From Candidatus Pseudomonas phytovorans (GTDB lineage Bacteria; Pseudomonadota; Gammaproteobacteria; Pseudomonadales; Pseudomonadaceae), in NCBI GenBank assembly GCA_029202525.1, contig CP119325.1, forward strand, positions 5,740,001 to 5,804,000: DNA of 64,000 nucleotides, in the 5' to 3' direction. The first letter of the stretch is position 1, and the number at the start of each line of letters is the position of its first letter. The position numbers and the translations under genes were made by a program. The notes beneath the pieces are model-generated. The model had not been told where the DNA came from and did no database searches. It was given only the letters and a program-made list of their open reading frames with translations. Below are positions 60,433-64,000 of this stretch, in pieces.

Positions 60433-60819
60433 TCACTGCCCCGGGCTGAGCACCCTTTCCAGCTCTGCCGCGCGGTCGCGGGTCATGTCCATCATGCACG
60501 ACCCACCCTCCAGCTGCGCCATGGTCCCGCCGCTGGCCTGCACATGAAACTGGCAATTGCCATCGCGGTAGGCCAGCCACTTGCGCTGCACATCGCGCAG
60601 GCTCTTCTGTTGCCCGGCATCCAGCTTACCCATCAGTTGCTTGTACACCCGGTTCAAGCGCTGGTCCTGCACCTGCGTCTCGGCTCCGATGCATTCGCTC
60701 ATGGCCACCGTACTGGAGGCCTTGTCCATGCACTGCCCATAAGCGGCTGTGTAATCGTCCGCCACGGCCAAGGGCAGAACGCAGGCCAGTGCCAGGCCTG
60801 TCAGGCAATGCTTGATCAT
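60433..60819 (-). CDS. Secreted LprI-like (DUF1311) protein
   Basis: A 128-residue protein with a signal peptide (CLTGLALACVLPLAVA). The mature part has four cysteines spaced as in the lysozyme-inhibitor LprI-type N-terminal family (YGQCMDKASSTVAMSECIGA; RKWLAYRDGNCQFHV; GGSCMMDMTRDRAAEL). In relatives this fold inhibits lysozyme or sits in envelope proteins; function here is inferred. AAGGAGG before the ATG at 60819 selects this start. Confidence 0.88.
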   Translation of the reverse strand: MIKHCLTGLALACVLPLAVADDYTAAYGQCMDKASSTVAMSECIGAETQVQDQRLNRVYKQLMGKLDAGQQKSLRDVQRKWLAYRDGNCQFHVQASGGTMAQLEGGSCMMDMTRDRAAELERVLSPGQ

Positions 60820-60839
60820 GCAAACCCTCCTTGCGGGTA

Positions 60840-61379
60840 TCAAAACGACTGCGGTTGCTCAGGCGGCATCAGCACCTTGCCCGGTTCGAAGCGCAACGAT
60901 GGCATCTGCGTCGCCGCATACAACGTCACGCCCAGCGCCGCGATCAACACCACATCAAGCCAGTTCCAGCCCGGCATGTCGTCGGTGCTGCGCGCCTTCC
61001 AGCAATGCCATGCCTGCCCCAGGCAGAACACTACCATCGCCAGCAACCACAGGTAGAAACCGGCGCCAAAACCGGTGAGGTCGTTAAAGCCGTAGCTGCG
61101 GTTATCCGGCAAGCGGTCGATGCCAAAACTGCTGGCGGCCAGGTAAACCGCAGCCAGCCCGGCCACCAGCGCCAACCGTCGGAACCGCCGATGGGCAAGG
61201 ATGGCCAGGGCCAGCAGCGGGTTGGCAAACCATTGGTACAAGCCGAAGGGCATGCCCCATGGCCCGTACAGCAGCATCTGCAGGGCTGGCATGTGGCGTT
61301 CGCCGCTCATCAGCGCGCCATCGAAGAACAGGGCGAGCAGATACAGCAGCAGGCTGATGCTCAGGTAAAAAACGGGCAA
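60840..61379 (-). CDS. Small multi-pass membrane protein, function unknown
   Basis: About 179 residues with four predicted membrane segments (VFYLSISLLLYLLALFF; FANPLLALAILAH; LALVAGLAAVYLAAS; FYLWLLAMVVFCLGQAW; WLDVVLIAALGVTLYA). No ATG is well placed; the TTG at 61379 is chosen because it precedes the first hydrophobic segment, and the frame is open to 61562. It lies between a LprI-like gene (21-base gap) and a GNAT gene on the same strand. Confidence 0.6.
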   Translation of the reverse strand: MPVFYLSISLLLYLLALFFDGALMSGERHMPALQMLLYGPWGMPFGLYQWFANPLLALAILAHRRFRRLALVAGLAAVYLAASSFGIDRLPDNRSYGFNDLTGFGAGFYLWLLAMVVFCLGQAWHCWKARSTDDMPGWNWLDVVLIAALGVTLYAATQMPSLRFEPGKVLMPPEQPQSF

Positions 61380-61464
61380 GGGACATACCTGGAGAAGAAG
61401 GACAGCCTGTGACCTTAACTCAGCCGTTGCCCCGCTTCCAGATTCACGCACGGGCGTTGGGGCA

Positions 61465-62028
61465 TCAGGCCACCGGTGGCTCCAGCAGCAAACCGTAAAT
61501 ACCCGAGTCAGACAATTCACCCGCCACGCACCAACGCGCCCGCAGCGTGCCTTCGAGCACAAAGCCCTGGCGCTCCAGGGTGCGTGCCGAGCCTTGGTTG
61601 CGCGGGTCGATTTCGCCTTCCAGGCGACGCATGTGCAGGGTGTGGGCGAGGTAGTCGATGAAGCAGGTCAGCGCTTCGTCCATGTAGCCCCGGCCCTGCA
61701 CGGCGCTGGCCAGGCAGTAGCCAATTTCACCGCGGCGCGAAATGTCGTCGATGTTGAACAGCTGGACCATGCCGATCAGCTCGCCGTTGTCGCGGCGATA
61801 CATGCCGAGCTTGAGCTGGTCGCCGTTGGCATAGGCTTCGCGGTCGGCGGCCAGGGCGCTTTCGGCTTCGGCCAGGTTTTGCCATGGGGCATGGTGCCAA
61901 TAACGCATGACCTCGGGATCGGCCATGATCGCCAGCCACTGCGCGGCATCGGCATGGCGCATGGGGCGCAATTGCAGGCGCGGGCTGTCTAGGCAGAGGT
62001 CACTTGGGAAACTGCGGGGTGGGGTCAC
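61465..62028 (-). CDS. GNAT acetyltransferase, RimJ/RimL type
   Basis: About 187 residues. The RimL-like N-terminus DSPRLQLRPMRHADAAQWLA leads to the acetyl-CoA motif GEIGYCLASAVQGRGYMDEA and the C-terminal LEGEIDPRNQGSARTLERQG. The GTG at 62028 has AGGAG seven bases upstream; the ATG at 62046 is an alternative. Substrate unknown; relatives acetylate ribosomal proteins, amino acids or drugs. Confidence 0.9.
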   Translation of the reverse strand: MTPPRSFPSDLCLDSPRLQLRPMRHADAAQWLAIMADPEVMRYWHHAPWQNLAEAESALAADREAYANGDQLKLGMYRRDNGELIGMVQLFNIDDISRRGEIGYCLASAVQGRGYMDEALTCFIDYLAHTLHMRRLEGEIDPRNQGSARTLERQGFVLEGTLRARWCVAGELSDSGIYGLLLEPPVA

Positions 62029-62094
62029 ACCGGATCTCCTGTCCATTGCTGGGGAGATGACAGTTTAACGTCAAGTGCAAGGTTCCGGCATCCC

Positions 62095-62200
62095 GGGGCT
62101 GCTTTGCAGCCCATCGCGACACAAGGCCGCTCCCACAGGGAACGCACCAGTTTGAAGATTGTGGGATCACTGTGGGAGCGGGTTCACCCGCGAAAGGGCC
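62095..62200. repeat. Diverged REP pair
   Basis: GGGGCTGCTTTGCAGCCC hairpin followed by a REP variant with GACACAAGGCCGCTCCCACAGG, and an opposed arm CTGTGGGAGCGGGTTCACCC..GCGAAAGGGCC. The two arms belong to different REP subtypes. Confidence 0.8.
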
Positions 62201-62222
62201 AGTGCAGGCGAGCAGAAATGGC

Positions 62223-62606
62223 TCAGGCCACCTCCGCCCCATCATCCGGCCAATGCGGCTCGTTGGCCCCAGGCGGGGTCAGCGGTGGCAGGCCATATGC
62301 GGCCCGCGCATCATCACAGCTGGGGTTGTGCACCCCACCCTCCCACGACGCATCGAACTCGCGGCACGGGCTGGAACGGTTGGCATAAATGGTACAAGCC
62401 ACCTCTTTACCAATCTCGCCGTCCAGGCTGACACAGCGGCAGGGCTTGGCGTCGGTGCCGATCATTGCAACACGGGTAGGATTGATCTGTACCACCAGAT
62501 CGTCCGGCACAACGCCCCCGGCAGACTGGCATTCGCCCCAGAAGAAGGACACACGGAAGAACCCGCAGCAGGCGCCGCAGTCAAGGCAAGGGTTATAGTC
62601 GGACAT
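62223..62606 (-). CDS. YkgJ-family cysteine-cluster protein
   Basis: A 127-residue protein with the zinc- or iron-binding cysteine pattern CLDCGACC at residues 7-14, plus Cys26 (FWGECQSAGG), a C-x-C pair (KPCRCVSLD), CTIYANRSSPC and a final PSCDDARAAYG. The CTIYANRSSPCREF segment is typical of YkgJ proteins. Function is unknown; metal binding is inferred. ATG follows a weak ribosome site. Confidence 0.88.
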   Translation of the reverse strand: MSDYNPCLDCGACCGFFRVSFFWGECQSAGGVVPDDLVVQINPTRVAMIGTDAKPCRCVSLDGEIGKEVACTIYANRSSPCREFDASWEGGVHNPSCDDARAAYGLPPLTPPGANEPHWPDDGAEVA

Positions 62607-62733
62607 GAGGCCACGGAGGGAAGGTTGTTGTTATCGGGGCTGAGCCCGCGGCGCCATTTTTAATCCAAGCGGGGGCGGCTGGATAGAGGGGTAACGCAAA
62701 AATAGTTGCCGCTGATCCGGCCGCCCGTTGCTG

Positions 62734-63861
62734 TCAGCAAATGGCCTTGTAAGTCGCAGCATCCCAACGCTGAAGGGCAAGGCCTGCGCTCGGGTCATAG
62801 TCGCTACCCTGGACCTTGCTGAATTGAGTGCGGTCTTCACCACAGTGCACCAGTCGGTCGTGCTGTTCACCTTCGGTCAACAAGGTGTAGGACTCACTGC
62901 GCATGGCCTGGTATTGCTTGTCAGCACCCGCCATGAGCTGGTGATACTTCATCAATTGGCTGTCGCCCAAGGTCAGGCGCTTGTCCAGTTTTACGCCCCA
63001 ACGTGTAAGGCACACTTCGGCAAAATGGCGAACGATCAGCCCCGGCTCAACCAACACCTTGCCGTCGCCTGCACCATCGGCCGAGGCATTCCCCACCAAG
63101 GTGGCATGCCGGCCAGGCATCGGGTAGACGCATATCCGCGTATTTTTTGCGACTGAAGGGATCACACAGGCAAAACCTTTTGAACGCTCGTCCCGCGAGT
63201 AGAAGCCGACGTATTCCTTGACGTTATCAGACAATGTCACACGTTCGGTTTGCACATTGCCTACCCCTGGCACCGGGTCGATGGCAAATATGTTCACCGG
63301 TATCCCCCGTAATACCGGGTCTTGCGCCATGGCATTGGCCAGCATGTGGCAACTGATGCCTCCCCTGCTCCAACCGATCAGGTTGACCTGGGTGGGCAGA
63401 CGCGGCTTGCGGAACATGCTGATGATGCGCTCTTGCAACTCCTGTGGGGTGGGGTGGCGCTCACCGTAGTTGTAGGTACGCCAGAACCAGGAAGCAGCGG
63501 AGGATGCATCCGGAATGGGTACGCCAGCCTCTTTCAGCCGTTGATATTCTGCTTCGCTCAACTCGGTGCGTTGCCAGCTGCTTTCGCCTTTGATCACCTG
63601 CAGCACATGGTTGATGTTTTCTTCCCAGCCGCGGCCGAACAACTGACCGGTCCAGTTGAAGTAGCCGCCGGGTTCGACGAACAGGTTGTCGTCTTGCAGG
63701 TTGCCGCTACCGGGGCCATCGACAGCTATCCAGTGGGCAAACTCGCGGCCCTGGTCATTGCTGGCCAGGGTCGAGACCAGTTCGCCATTCCAGAAATTGG
63801 GGTTGGCATCGTCGAAGCGGTGGGAGCCGGTGCCGCAGAAATAGGCGGTGAAGACACTCAT
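62734..63861 (-). CDS. Alpha/beta-hydrolase-like protein, possible lipase or effector
   Basis: A 375-residue protein starting MSVFTAYFCGTGSHRFDDAN. The lipase elbow GWSRG (Ser165) is flanked by hydrophobic residues (PTQVNLIGWSRGGISCHMLA). Asp195 in FAIDPVPGV and His252 in MPGRHATLVGN are in order for a Ser-Asp-His triad. The N-terminal FCGTG may be an oxyanion loop, as in Tle-type phospholipase effectors. No signal peptide is seen, and no VgrG or immunity gene lies inside the window. Family not firmly identified. Confidence 0.6.
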   Translation of the reverse strand: MSVFTAYFCGTGSHRFDDANPNFWNGELVSTLASNDQGREFAHWIAVDGPGSGNLQDDNLFVEPGGYFNWTGQLFGRGWEENINHVLQVIKGESSWQRTELSEAEYQRLKEAGVPIPDASSAASWFWRTYNYGERHPTPQELQERIISMFRKPRLPTQVNLIGWSRGGISCHMLANAMAQDPVLRGIPVNIFAIDPVPGVGNVQTERVTLSDNVKEYVGFYSRDERSKGFACVIPSVAKNTRICVYPMPGRHATLVGNASADGAGDGKVLVEPGLIVRHFAEVCLTRWGVKLDKRLTLGDSQLMKYHQLMAGADKQYQAMRSESYTLLTEGEQHDRLVHCGEDRTQFSKVQGSDYDPSAGLALQRWDAATYKAIC

Positions 63862-63949
63862 GGTGGATCTCGTTTGGTGAGAAATGAGTGCTGAAGGTAG
63901 GTCGGCAGATCGGGGGAATGCAGGCGGAAATGTCGCCTCTGAGTCCGTC

Positions 63950-63968
63950 GGGGCTGCTTTGCAGCCCC
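63950..63968. terminator. Hairpin between the hydrolase gene and the right-edge gene
   Basis: GGGGCTGC-TTT-GCAGCCCC, a perfect eight-base stem eight bases from the stop of a possible gene at the edge; no long T run. Confidence 0.5.
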
Positions 63969-63975
63969 AACAGGC

Positions 63976-64000
63976 TTAATTGCGAGCCAGGCCGTCAGCC
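63976..64000 (-). CDS. Possible 3' end of a gene cut by the window edge
   Basis: On the minus strand seven codons read ADGLARN before TAA. The following hairpin suits a gene end. Too short to identify. Confidence 0.3.

Noticed and set aside
5969..62200. CRISPR array from the recurring palindromic repeats
   Set aside because: The repeats are widely spaced, occur as inverted pairs at gene ends and lack spacers or cas genes; they are REP elements.

Overview
The window is a stretch of GC-rich gammaproteobacterial chromosome that looks like the Pseudomonas putida group. The evidence is the gene families, the order queA-tgt-yajC-secD-secF / suhB / trmJ-cysE / iscRSUA-hscBA-fdx-iscX / ndk / rlmN-pilF-rodZ-ispG-hisS-yfgM-bamB-der, and many paired REP elements with the core TCGCGGGC..GCCCGCTCCCACAGG between genes. 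No prophage, insertion sequence, CRISPR array or rRNA was seen. Most of the window is core genome.

Layout. 1-6 kb: the end of a dipeptide-type ABC transporter (dppF), a membrane protein with a 24-residue hydrophobic peptide gene behind it, an AraC-type regulator with an NTF2-like N-terminal domain, and an amine or polyamine module (FAD amine oxidase, cupin, PotF-type binding protein). 6-12 kb: prfC, a long inverted repeat, a decayed antitoxin-like locus, and an osmoprotectant (OpuC/OsmU-type) ABC operon. 12-16.3 kb: the ferric citrate signalling and uptake genes fecI-fecR-fecA. 16.3-18.5 kb: speC (ornithine decarboxylase) with a leader that contains a possible upstream ORF, then an orphan gene. 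18.6-25.3 kb: the piu iron-uptake cluster (Sel1 protein, piuC, piuA, PepSY-flavoreductase piuB). 25.4-44.1 kb: a long minus-strand core block (omega-amidase-like hydrolase, methionine aminotransferase, der, bamB, yfgM, hisS, ispG, rodZ, pilF, rlmN, ndk, isc operon, cysE, trmJ). 44.2-51.6 kb: suhB, a glycine-zipper protein, secF, secD, yajC, tgt, queA and a tRNA-Leu(CAA). 51.9-54.7 kb: accessory genes (trypsin-like lipoprotein, GNAT, an antitoxin with a truncated toxin, bestrophin). 54.7-60.2 kb: a selenium module in which a PhnCDE-like importer is divergent from selD-selU. 60.4-64 kb: small secreted or membrane proteins, a GNAT, a cysteine-cluster protein and a lipase-like hydrolase.

Two themes connect the genes. 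One is iron: fecIRA, piuABC with Fur-box-like sites, and Fe-S assembly under an IscR site that overlaps its own promoter. The other is selenium: selD makes selenophosphate and SelU uses it on tRNA, while the adjacent ABC importer, of the type annotated as putative selenate transporter, plausibly brings in the substrate. The less ordinary observations are the selenium module, two decayed toxin-antitoxin-like loci, the speC upstream ORF, the 24-residue peptide, an unusual long inverted repeat and the unassigned lipase-like protein at the right edge.
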